From positions 5,996 to 69,995 of the forward strand of contig CAZBPG010000007.1 in NCBI GenBank assembly GCA_964493695.1: a stretch of 64,000 bases of DNA. Direction: 5' to 3'. Positions 51,854 to 58,647 of the stretch are shown piece by piece. Each line of letters starts with the position of its first letter. Position 1 is the first letter of the stretch. Under the pieces are notes generated by a model, which saw only the letters and a program-made list of their open reading frames with translations, did not search any database and was not told the origin of the DNA. The translations under genes were made by a program, and so were the position numbers. This stretch comes from Bog-950 sp964493695. Lineage in GTDB: Bacteria > Bacteroidota > Bacteroidia > Chitinophagales > LD1.

Positions 51854-53818
51854 CTATTCGCCTGTAGAGAACTTAAGCGCAGTGTTAGTACCCGCAGGCG
51901 ACACGCGCACATAACCCTGCATTTCCTGGTGCAGTGCGGAGCAGAAATCAGTACAATACATAGGGAACACACCAACTCGGTCCGGAACCCATTTTAAAGT
52001 AGATGTTTCACCGGGAAGTATCAACAATTCTGAATTGTTTGCTCCCTTAACTGCAAAACCGTGAGGAACATCCCAATCCTGTTCAAGGTTGGTAACATGG
52101 AAGTAAACATTGTCGCCCACTTTCACTCCTTCAATATTATCCGGAGTAAAGTGCGAACGTATAGAGGTCATGTATACATGGACATCGTTTCCGTTGCGGG
52201 TTACTTTTGCGTCCTTCTCATTTTTAGCAACGTATTTATGTTCGTTGTTCTCGAGTTTGAAAAACTTCACTTCATGTTTGGTTATTAAATCAGCCGGACA
52301 AGCCTGCGCGTAGTGTGGCTCACCAATAGTAGGGAAGTCAAGCAACAATTGCATTTTTGGTCCGTCAATGGAATACAACTGCGCTGATTGAGTCAACTCC
52401 GGTCCGGTTGGCAGGTAACGGTCTTTGGTAATTTTGTTCAAAGCAATAACGTACTTGCCGTAAGGTTTAATGTTATCGCCCATAGGCACACATAAGTGAC
52501 CGATGGAATAGTAGGTAGGCACACGATCAAGAATTTGTTTTGTTTTTACATCCCACTTTACAATTTCAGACGAAACGAAGAAGGAAGTGTATCCGTGTCC
52601 TTCATTGTCGAACTCTGTATGTAATGGTCCGAGACCCGGTTTTTCTACTTCGCCATCTAAAGCCGCTTCGTATTTAATTACCGGAACACCATCAAAATCG
52701 CCATCGAAGTTTTTGGCTTCAATGGCTTTTACCATTTTACTGAAAGAGTACACCGGAATTACAGCGGCAAGTTTACCTGATGCACAGATGTATTCACCTG
52801 TTGGATCAACATCACAGCCATGCGGTGATTTTGGACAAGGAATGAAATAGCACACTCCCGGAAGATCTTTAACATCTAACACCGTAACTTCTTTCTCCAT
52901 AGTTGTGGTAGCGGTGTGTGTTTTTTCATCCATTACATTATGTGCATAATTAGCAGCCCACTTTTTTCCTTTGCCTTGTGCTAAATACTCTTCTGCTTTT
53001 TTCCAGTTCACTGCCATGATAAAGTCTTTATCGCGCTGCGAAGCATTTACCTCTAAAAGCGTGTGTGCTTTTTCACTGTTATAGCAACTGAAGAAAACCC
53101 AACCGTGAGAGGCCGCCTTACCGGCACGCGATAAATCGTAGTCAACACCGGGAACCAGCAACTGAAAATTGATGTTCATTCTTCCGGTTTCTTTATCAAC
53201 CTTTATAAACGATATGGTGCCTTTAAACTTGTCTTTGTAATCAGCTATTGCTGCGTCACCATCTTTATCGTAAGGAACGGAAAAACGTGACGCGCCCACC
53301 ACATACTCTGTATTTTGAGTAGTAAAAGGCGATGCGTGATTACCCCCGCAATTCGGTAATTCAATAATTTCTGCTGTTTTGAAAATGCCTAAATCCATCC
53401 GCGCAATACGAGGAGTGTTGTTGGCGTTAATGAACAGCCAACGGCCATCATCCTGACCATCGGTGCGCGAAAGCTGCGGGTGGTGGCTGTCGTCCCACGG
53501 AGTGTAACCGTGCGAAGTCATCAGCATCGGTTTTGTTTCTTCACTGTAACCGTAACCGGTTTCTGCATCCTGACTGAACACCGGAACCTGTTTCAGCATT
53601 CTGCCCGAAGGAAGTCCGTAAACCCCTACCTGCCCGCTAAAACCACCGGAGGTGAAAAGATAAATTTCGTCTTTCTTGCCCGGAGCTACATAAACTTTAC
53701 TGGCCGCATCGCCTGCAAGAGCAGAGTCGACTTTGGGAGGTTTGCAACTGCTGAAAAAGCCGGTTGCTAAAAAGCCAATTGCCGCGAACAGAAGATTTTT
53801 TATTGAAACGTTTTTCAT
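51854..53818 (-). CDS. nosZ: Nitrous oxide reductase, clade II (Sec-dependent) lipoprotein
   Basis: 654 residues; reduces N2O to N2 in the periplasm. The signal is Sec-type with a lipobox Cys (FFSSC, about residue 25) and no twin arginine, as in clade II. Seven-bladed propeller with CuZ histidines (e.g. SHGYTPWDDSHHP, GGNHAS, HGCDVDPTGEY, LHTEFDNEGH) and a C-terminal cupredoxin domain with the CuA ligands in MYCTDFCSALHQEMQGYV. A cytochrome c gene lies 33 bp upstream and may give it electrons. Confidence 0.96.
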   Translation of the reverse strand: MKNVSIKNLLFAAIGFLATGFFSSCKPPKVDSALAGDAASKVYVAPGKKDEIYLFTSGGFSGQVGVYGLPSGRMLKQVPVFSQDAETGYGYSEETKPMLMTSHGYTPWDDSHHPQLSRTDGQDDGRWLFINANNTPRIARMDLGIFKTAEIIELPNCGGNHASPFTTQNTEYVVGASRFSVPYDKDGDAAIADYKDKFKGTISFIKVDKETGRMNINFQLLVPGVDYDLSRAGKAASHGWVFFSCYNSEKAHTLLEVNASQRDKDFIMAVNWKKAEEYLAQGKGKKWAANYAHNVMDEKTHTATTTMEKEVTVLDVKDLPGVCYFIPCPKSPHGCDVDPTGEYICASGKLAAVIPVYSFSKMVKAIEAKNFDGDFDGVPVIKYEAALDGEVEKPGLGPLHTEFDNEGHGYTSFFVSSEIVKWDVKTKQILDRVPTYYSIGHLCVPMGDNIKPYGKYVIALNKITKDRYLPTGPELTQSAQLYSIDGPKMQLLLDFPTIGEPHYAQACPADLITKHEVKFFKLENNEHKYVAKNEKDAKVTRNGNDVHVYMTSIRSHFTPDNIEGVKVGDNVYFHVTNLEQDWDVPHGFAVKGANNSELLILPGETSTLKWVPDRVGVFPMYCTDFCSALHQEMQGYVRVSPAGTNTALKFSTGE

Positions 53819-53851
53819 TGTTTATTGATTTTTATGGTGAATAACTACGTA

Positions 53852-54349
53852 CTATTTTTTTGCTTCTTCTTTACCTTCTTTTGCCTCATGGTCGTTTTGG
53901 CGCAGGTATTCCAACAACTGTTTTGCCTGGTCATCGCTCACATCCTGAAAGGTCATTTGGGTTAAGTGTTCGGCCAGCAACTCTTTAGCTGCAGGGTCTT
54001 TTTGTGTCATCTCTACCGGATTTGTAATCATATTCATTATCCAGGCGGGTTGTCTTTTTTCGGTAACCCCCAACAAACCGGGACCAACTACTTTTTGACT
54101 GGTGGTTTTGTGGCAAGCGGAGCACTTGGCTTCGAAAATTACCTTGCCCTGCCCGGCCAGATTTTCATCAATATCTGCCAGCGATATGTTTTTGAATTTG
54201 CCTATACCCTGACCGTCATCGGCAGGTTCTTCCGATACCGCACTTTGAGAGGTTTCGGTGCTTCCATCAGATTGTTTTTCGTTGCTGCCGCAGCTACTAA
54301 TAAAGAACAGCGCTGCTACTGTTGCGAGAGAGAGGAGTTTGCTTTTCAT
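53852..54349 (-). CDS. Cytochrome c lipoprotein of the nos operon
   Basis: 165 residues. Lipobox FISSC, an acidic/Ser-rich linker, then a class I cytochrome c with heme motif CSACH (about residues 78-82), VGPGLLGVTEKRQP, and the Met ligand likely in HLTQMTF. Probably passes electrons to NosZ. First gene of the operon. Upstream lie a TAnnTTTG element (54378-54385) and an FNR-like site (54430-54443). Confidence 0.92.
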   Translation of the reverse strand: MKSKLLSLATVAALFFISSCGSNEKQSDGSTETSQSAVSEEPADDGQGIGKFKNISLADIDENLAGQGKVIFEAKCSACHKTTSQKVVGPGLLGVTEKRQPAWIMNMITNPVEMTQKDPAAKELLAEHLTQMTFQDVSDDQAKQLLEYLRQNDHEAKEGKEEAKK

Positions 54350-54377
54350 ACTTTTTTTTAAGTTTTAAATTCGGTTG

Positions 54378-54385
54378 CAAATGTA
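54378..54385 (-). promoter_or_regulatory. TAnnTTTG -7 promoter element of the nos operon
   Basis: On the minus strand the text reads TACATTTG, an exact match to the Bacteroidota -7 consensus, 29 bp before the cytochrome c start codon. No strong -33 TTTG is visible, which suits an activated promoter. Confidence 0.55.
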
Positions 54386-54429
54386 TTTTGGGCGAGTGCC
54401 CTCGTTCATGAGAGCAGTCAAGCTAATAT

Positions 54430-54443
54430 ATGATTAAAGTCAA
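54430..54443 (-). promoter_or_regulatory. FNR/CRP-family-like site upstream of the nos operon
   Basis: Minus strand TTGACTTTAATCAT matches FNR consensus TTGATnnnnATCAA at 8 of 10 positions. Its centre is about 62 bp upstream of the expected start of transcription, a class I activator position. Inference from pattern and distance. Confidence 0.5.
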
Positions 54444-54848
54444 TAAAAAAAGACCTGTTAGTCTTTCTCAGGGTAAATCCTTCAGGGCAATGGCATTAGG
54501 TTAAGGGGCAAAGTAAAAAATAAAAAGCTATGATTATTACTTTTTGAGTGTCCGCACCCCAAAAAAATTCCGATTCCCTTGTTTTGGCAACATACACTCG
54601 TATTAAACGAATTGCTTTTGTTCCCCCCAAAAACAACTACACCGCTAAAATTGACCACAAACAAAGCTAACCTCAAACCATCCCTAAAATTTCTTCGGGC
54701 TTCCCAGCCACCAACACCAAGGGCGGAATTACTTTCCGCTTCTCGCTGGCAGATTAAAAGAACCTCTTAGAAAGACAAAAAGCATTCGAAAAACAACAAA
54801 ATCGTCTGTTTTTCGGGTTTCACGAAGCGGAGGGGAGGTCTCACCAAT
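54444..54848. other. Intergenic stretch with no clear gene
   Basis: No supported gene. A 63-codon frame (54579-54770) has no recognisable product. A second frame across 54710-54755 reads NTKGGITFRFSLAD then stop and could be a gene remnant; too short to name. Confidence 0.4.
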
Positions 54849-55200
54849 CATTGCGGAAGACTCCTGAATGGTTCGGGAAGGCTCACCAGCCATTGCGGAA
54901 GACTCCCGAATGGTTCAGGAAGACTCACCAGCCATTGCGGAAGGCTCCCGAATGGTTCAGGAAGACTCACCAGCCATTGCGGAAGGCTCCCGAATGGCTC
55001 AGGAAGACTCACCAGCCATTGCGGAAGGCTCCCGAATGGTTCAGGAAGACTCACCAGCCATTGCGGAAGGCTCCCGAATGGCTCAGGAAGACCCACCAGC
55101 CATTGCGGAAGGCTCCCGAATGGCTCAGGAAGACTCACCGACCATTGCGGAAGACTCCTGAATGGTTCGGGAAGGCTCAACAACCATTGCGGGAGGCCCC
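54849..55200. repeat. 42-bp tandem repeat, eight full units plus a partial
   Basis: Units starting CATTGCGGAA lie at 54849, 54891, 54933, 54975, 55017, 55059, 55101, 55143 and 55185, every step exactly 42 bp. Each unit is two diverged 21-bp halves (AAGACTCACCAGCCATTGCGG and AAGGCTCCCGAATGGTTCAGG types, each given here for comparison as 21-bp forms minus none of their sense). The first and eighth units share the same variant (GACTCCTGAATGGTTCGGG). Open frames exist on both strands simply because the unit lacks stops. Confidence 0.9.
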
Positions 55201-55260
55201 GTAGTTATTTTGAAAACCTGTAAGGTTTCATATTTTCACGCCCTCAAACCAAACCAGATA

Positions 55261-55289
55261 CCCCGAAAGGGTTTTAAACCCTTTCGGGG
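55261..55289. repeat. CCCCGAAAGGGTT hairpin repeat, full copy
   Basis: Perfect 14-bp arms (CCCCGAAAGGGTTT and complement) around one T, 6 bp before the stop of the minus-strand gene at 55295; probably its terminator. Confidence 0.8.
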
Positions 55290-55294
55290 TTTGT

Positions 55295-56161
55295 CTACCG
55301 TGCAATAATAAAACCCTTAGAAGACGAAAGCCCCTGCCTGTCGGTGAGTTTTAGCAGATAATAGCCGGGCGGAATGAGGTGGACATTTATGTCTACCTGG
55401 TTATGCGAAAAGTTTTTATGGGTCAGCACACAATTACCCAGCATGTCATATATCAATACATCTACCGGTGCATCGGTTTCGGTAGTAATGCTTAGCCGGT
55501 CGGTGACGGGGTTGGGGGAGAGGTGGAAGGTGGGGGTGGGGGTGGGTGAGGAAATGCCGGTATAGTATAGCGTGGAATCCAACCATGAGAAAGAACCGGA
55601 TGAATAATACGCCAACGATATTCCAGTTCCTACAGGAGGTGCTGGTGTTCCCCACATAGGATTATATTTCCACCAAACACCTATCTGCTCTTTATATACC
55701 GCACTGAAAGTTGCATCAAAACTACTAGTTTGATAATTTACCGTTAGGAAACTATGTACGGAATCTATATGTGATGATTGATGGCACCAATTAAAAAGGG
55801 TATCGCAAAAAGGCATAAAACCGAAAAAGACAACATGATAACCTCCCCCCAGTGTCGTAACTGATGAGTCTGGGTTTTTAAAAGTCATAAAACCCGTAGT
55901 ACTTGGATTAAAATATTCAACCTGATACACGATACTATCAGTATAGTTTGTTCTGCTTAAAACCGTAAAGCCTTCTAATTGATTGTAAACAGTTTGCGGG
56001 TACGTAATAAAGTAAGCGGTGAAATGGCGATACATAAAAGTATCTCCTACCTGCCAATCAAACGCCTGCCCGATAGTAAGCGTATCATTCACCGCCTTTG
56101 CATTAAAACCCAAAAACAAAAACAGCAAGGCAGTAAGCAGTTTGCGGTGCAAAAACTTCAT
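55295..56161 (-). CDS. Secreted protein of unknown function with T9SS type A sorting domain
   Basis: 288 residues. Signal peptide MKFLHRKLLTALLFLFLGFNA; the mature N-terminal domain (about 25-200) is unrecognised, aromatic-rich, with likely disulfide Cys in MPFCDTLFNWCHQSSH. A linker SPTPTPTF leads to the sorting domain (HLSPNPVTDRLSITTETD ... LIPPGYYLLKL). The linker DNA is a dense G-rich tract on the plus strand (55508-55546). Confidence 0.8.
   Translation of the reverse strand: MKFLHRKLLTALLFLFLGFNAKAVNDTLTIGQAFDWQVGDTFMYRHFTAYFITYPQTVYNQLEGFTVLSRTNYTDSIVYQVEYFNPSTTGFMTFKNPDSSVTTLGGGYHVVFFGFMPFCDTLFNWCHQSSHIDSVHSFLTVNYQTSSFDATFSAVYKEQIGVWWKYNPMWGTPAPPVGTGISLAYYSSGSFSWLDSTLYYTGISSPTPTPTFHLSPNPVTDRLSITTETDAPVDVLIYDMLGNCVLTHKNFSHNQVDINVHLIPPGYYLLKLTDRQGLSSSKGFIIAR
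55508..55546 (+). other. G-quadruplex-prone tract inside the secreted protein gene
   Basis: Runs of G: 55508-55511, 55514-55518, 55532-55536, 55538-55542 and 55544-55546. Four or more runs with short loops meet the usual G4 pattern. It is the template strand for the 55295-56161 gene. Confidence 0.7.
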
Positions 56162-56179
56162 GCACTAAAGGTAGAAATT

Positions 56180-56272
56180 AAATACGAGCACACAGATAAC
56201 ACGGATTGGACGGATTAAAACGGATTCAATCCTGTATTTATCCGTTGCATCTGCGTTATCCGTGTGCCAATT
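56180..56272. repeat. Intergenic imperfect inverted repeat (ACACGGAT / ATCCGTGT)
   Basis: Words GATAACACGGAT and ATCCGTGTGCC pair across about 70 bp, with inner AAACGGATT / AATCC copies. Same style as 18911-18996. Confidence 0.5.
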
Positions 56273-56275
56273 GTA

Positions 56276-56608
56276 TTAAAGGAGTTTTTGCTCTATTGTG
56301 TAAACCCCGTGTTCGGGGTTTTTATCCAGCAGGGTTTCTATTTCTGCTACCAAGGGTTTAAGAAAAGGATATTCGGTTTTGGCGGCATGAATAACAATTA
56401 CTACCACCGGATAGTTTTTAAAGTTTTGCTGATGCTGTAAGTTTTTGTCGAGTGTAACCAGCACCTGAAATTCTTCCTGCAACATGGCGCGGATTAACTC
56501 GCCATTTTCCTTGCCCTTCCATTTTTTAAATGCAACGGTTGCTACCAGGTGCTTTCTAAAGTCGCGGTGTAAGCGCTCGGGAAGGTTTTCATCTATCAGC
56601 ACTTTCAT
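56276..56608 (-). CDS. DUF5615 PIN-like toxin
   Basis: 110 residues. MKVLIDENLPERLHRDF and VLVTLDKNLQHQQNFKNYP match DUF5615, a PIN-like domain with an N-terminal DEN and a middle T-x-D acidic site. Probably the toxin of a pair with the DUF433 gene, which its start overlaps by 20 bp. Confidence 0.85.
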   Translation of the reverse strand: MKVLIDENLPERLHRDFRKHLVATVAFKKWKGKENGELIRAMLQEEFQVLVTLDKNLQHQQNFKNYPVVVIVIHAAKTEYPFLKPLVAEIETLLDKNPEHGVYTIEQKLL

Positions 56609-56825
56609 ACAAATGCTTCAGATTAGATGAGGTTAAAAGATGCCCGGCAATCTCCAGCACCTGCACACACTGCTCTTTGGTAACAGTCGGAAAATCCTGC
56701 ACAAACTCCTCAATAGTAACTCCGGCCTCTATATGGTCGAAGAAAACTTCTACCGGTACACGGGTGCCTTTAAAAACAGGAGTGCCTCCTAAAATGTTTG
56801 GGTTAACCTGAATTACATCAATCAT
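56589..56825 (-). CDS. DUF433 antitoxin-type DNA-binding protein
   Basis: 78 residues. IQVNPNILGGTPVFKGTRVPVEVFFDHIEAG and the later EFVQDFPTVTKEQCVQVLE are the DUF433 signature, a winged-helix-like domain commonly paired with DUF5615. First gene of the pair and likely autorepressor. Confidence 0.88.
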   Translation of the reverse strand: MIDVIQVNPNILGGTPVFKGTRVPVEVFFDHIEAGVTIEEFVQDFPTVTKEQCVQVLEIAGHLLTSSNLKHLYESADR

Positions 56826-56840
56826 GGTTTCAAAGATAAA

Positions 56841-57830
56841 TTAAAGCAACCCCTTTTCCAAAAGGTATTCCGCAATCTGCACCGCATTGGTAGCCGCGCC
56901 TTTGCGCAGGTTGTCGGAAACAATCCAGCAGTTTAAAGTATTGGCTTGCGATTCATCTCTGCGTATGCGGCCTACAAACGTATCGTCCTTATCGTGCGCA
57001 TCAATAGGCATAGGGTATTTCAGGTTCTTTACATCGTCCACCACCACCACCCCCGGTGATGCCGCCAGCAAAGTGCGCACTTCATCTACATCAAAATCCT
57101 TTTCAAACTCAATGTTCACGCTCTCGCTGTGTCCGCCAATAGTCGGTATGCGCACCGTGGTAGCGGTCACACGGATGCTGTCATCACCCATTATCTTTTT
57201 GGTTTCGTGCACCATTTTCATTTCCTCTTTGGTGTAGCCGTTATCGAGGAACACATCAATATGCGGAAGCGCGTTCATATCAATCTGGTAAGCGTAAGCC
57301 ATTTCGCCCTTAATACCGGCACGCTCGTTCATCATCTGGTCAACGGCTTTTTTACCGGTACCGGTTACACTCTGGTAAGTAGAAACCACCACGCGCTTTA
57401 TTTTGTATTTATCGTGCAGCGGTTTAAGCACCACCACCATTTGTATAGTGCTGCAATTGGGGTTGGCAATTATTTTATCAGTGGCTTTCAGCACATGTGC
57501 ATTCACCTCCGGCACCACCAGCGGAACACCCGGTTCCATTCTCCAGGCGCTGGAGTTGTCAATTACCGTGCAGCCAATTTCCGCAAACTTTGGTGCCAGC
57601 TCTTTTGAAGTAGAACCACCGGCACTGAAGATAGCCACCTGCGGCTTTTTGCTTATTGCCGTTTGCCAATTGCATATTTCGTATTCCTTTCCTTTAAACG
57701 ACACCTTCTTGCCCACACTTCTCTCACTCGCTACCGGAATCAACTCGGTTACGGGGAAATTTCTTTCCGCTAGCACCTGCAACATTTTTGTCCCCACCAA
57801 ACCGGTGGCACCTACTACGGCTACTTTCAT
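56841..57830 (-). CDS. asd: Aspartate-semialdehyde dehydrogenase
   Basis: 329 residues; second step from aspartate towards Lys, Met and Thr. NADP turn VGATGLVGTKML at the N-terminus, the active-site Cys in ANPNCSTIQMV (about residue 129), SYQSVTGTGKKAV-type loop (VVSTYQSVTGTGKKAV) and the substrate His in GGHSESVNIE. Length and start fit. Not linked to thrABC (about 48 kb away), placed between two toxin-antitoxin pairs. Confidence 0.95.
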   Translation of the reverse strand: MKVAVVGATGLVGTKMLQVLAERNFPVTELIPVASERSVGKKVSFKGKEYEICNWQTAISKKPQVAIFSAGGSTSKELAPKFAEIGCTVIDNSSAWRMEPGVPLVVPEVNAHVLKATDKIIANPNCSTIQMVVVLKPLHDKYKIKRVVVSTYQSVTGTGKKAVDQMMNERAGIKGEMAYAYQIDMNALPHIDVFLDNGYTKEEMKMVHETKKIMGDDSIRVTATTVRIPTIGGHSESVNIEFEKDFDVDEVRTLLAASPGVVVVDDVKNLKYPMPIDAHDKDDTFVGRIRRDESQANTLNCWIVSDNLRKGAATNAVQIAEYLLEKGLL

Positions 57831-57858
57831 TGGATTTAATTTTGAGAGTGCGAAAATA

Positions 57859-58269
57859 TTATTTGTCCAAAATCTTTTTGAACTCTTTCAAGCGCACCGC
57901 TTTTACTTTTGGAAACTTTATGGACTTCAGGATGTTAAAGTCTTTATCTTCACTTAGCAGATATTCTGCATTGCAGGCTATAGCGCAATCAGCAAATTTA
58001 TTGTCATCCGGGTCGCTGGCAATTAAATTCCAGTGGTAATGAATACTCACAAACTCTTTGTTTTCCAGATTAAGCAGCGTCTTAATCACGTTTCGGGCTA
58101 AAGTTTCCGAACCGTAGAACTGCTGAATCTTCTCTTCATATTCTTCAATCATCTCGTTCGATAAAGCGAGAATAAATTTCTTTTGAAGAAGCGCATCAAA
58201 CAGCCAGCGATAATCGCTTTCTTTAGGAATAGAAACAATGAGGCAATTGGTGTCAATGAGAATTTTCAC
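57859..58269 (-). CDS. PIN domain toxin
   Basis: 136 residues. MKILIDTNCLIVSIP with the first acidic residue, then SNEMIEEYEEKI, and ASDPDDNKFADCAIACNAEYLLSEDKDF with the remaining acidic residues, match the PIN family RNase toxins. The adjoining upstream gene (9 bp apart) should be the antitoxin. Confidence 0.88.
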   Translation of the reverse strand: MKILIDTNCLIVSIPKESDYRWLFDALLQKKFILALSNEMIEEYEEKIQQFYGSETLARNVIKTLLNLENKEFVSIHYHWNLIASDPDDNKFADCAIACNAEYLLSEDKDFNILKSIKFPKVKAVRLKEFKKILDK

Positions 58270-58278
58270 AACAGCATA

Positions 58279-58512
58279 CTAAGAGGCTTTCAAAAATTCA
58301 TTCAGCTTCCGGTTGCTTAACTTCTTCTCTTTCCAAATCTCCGAAGCCTCTTTGGTTACTTTATCGTTGTAAAAGTTAACCAGCAAATCGCGGAGCTCCG
58401 TAAGTTCATTTTTCGAAAGCGGAAACGAAAGCAGCTCAAGCAAATGCTTTTGCATAGCATTATATCCGGTCCGCTCCTTTACTTTTTTCTTCGATTTAAC
58501 TGTGTTCGACAT
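58279..58512 (-). CDS. Probable antitoxin of the PIN toxin
   Basis: 77 residues, basic N-terminus (MSNTVKSKKKVKERTGYNAM) and helical body (ELTELRDLLVNFYNDKVTKEASEIWKE in part). No named domain seen. The call is by position and size, 9 bp upstream of the PIN gene. Confidence 0.65.
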   Translation of the reverse strand: MSNTVKSKKKVKERTGYNAMQKHLLELLSFPLSKNELTELRDLLVNFYNDKVTKEASEIWKEKKLSNRKLNEFLKAS

Positions 58513-58615
58513 ACAGAAGTTTGTTTATTGCAATGTAAAATAAATCTATCTTAGTTTCACATGAAAATGTTTTTGCTTAAATTTTTCCTCCGCGCCTCCG
58601 CTAGAAATCTGAAAC

Positions 58616-58646
58616 GAAGTTCCACTTCTTCAAGAAGCGGAACTTC
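58616..58646. repeat. 31-bp palindrome in the 5' end of the lamin-tail gene
   Basis: 15-bp arms GAAGTTCCACTTCTT and AAGAAGCGGAACTTC around one C, one mismatch. It lies 1 bp before the preferred start ATG 58648, so it may be a leader hairpin near the ribosome site. Confidence 0.7.
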
Positions 58647-58647
58647 T

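Noticed and set aside
54851..55204. 117-residue basic protein (RKAPEWFRKTHQPL repeats) and two other long frames on both strands
   Set aside because: All come from a 42-bp repeat without stops; no signal, start context or conserved flanks. Coding not supported.
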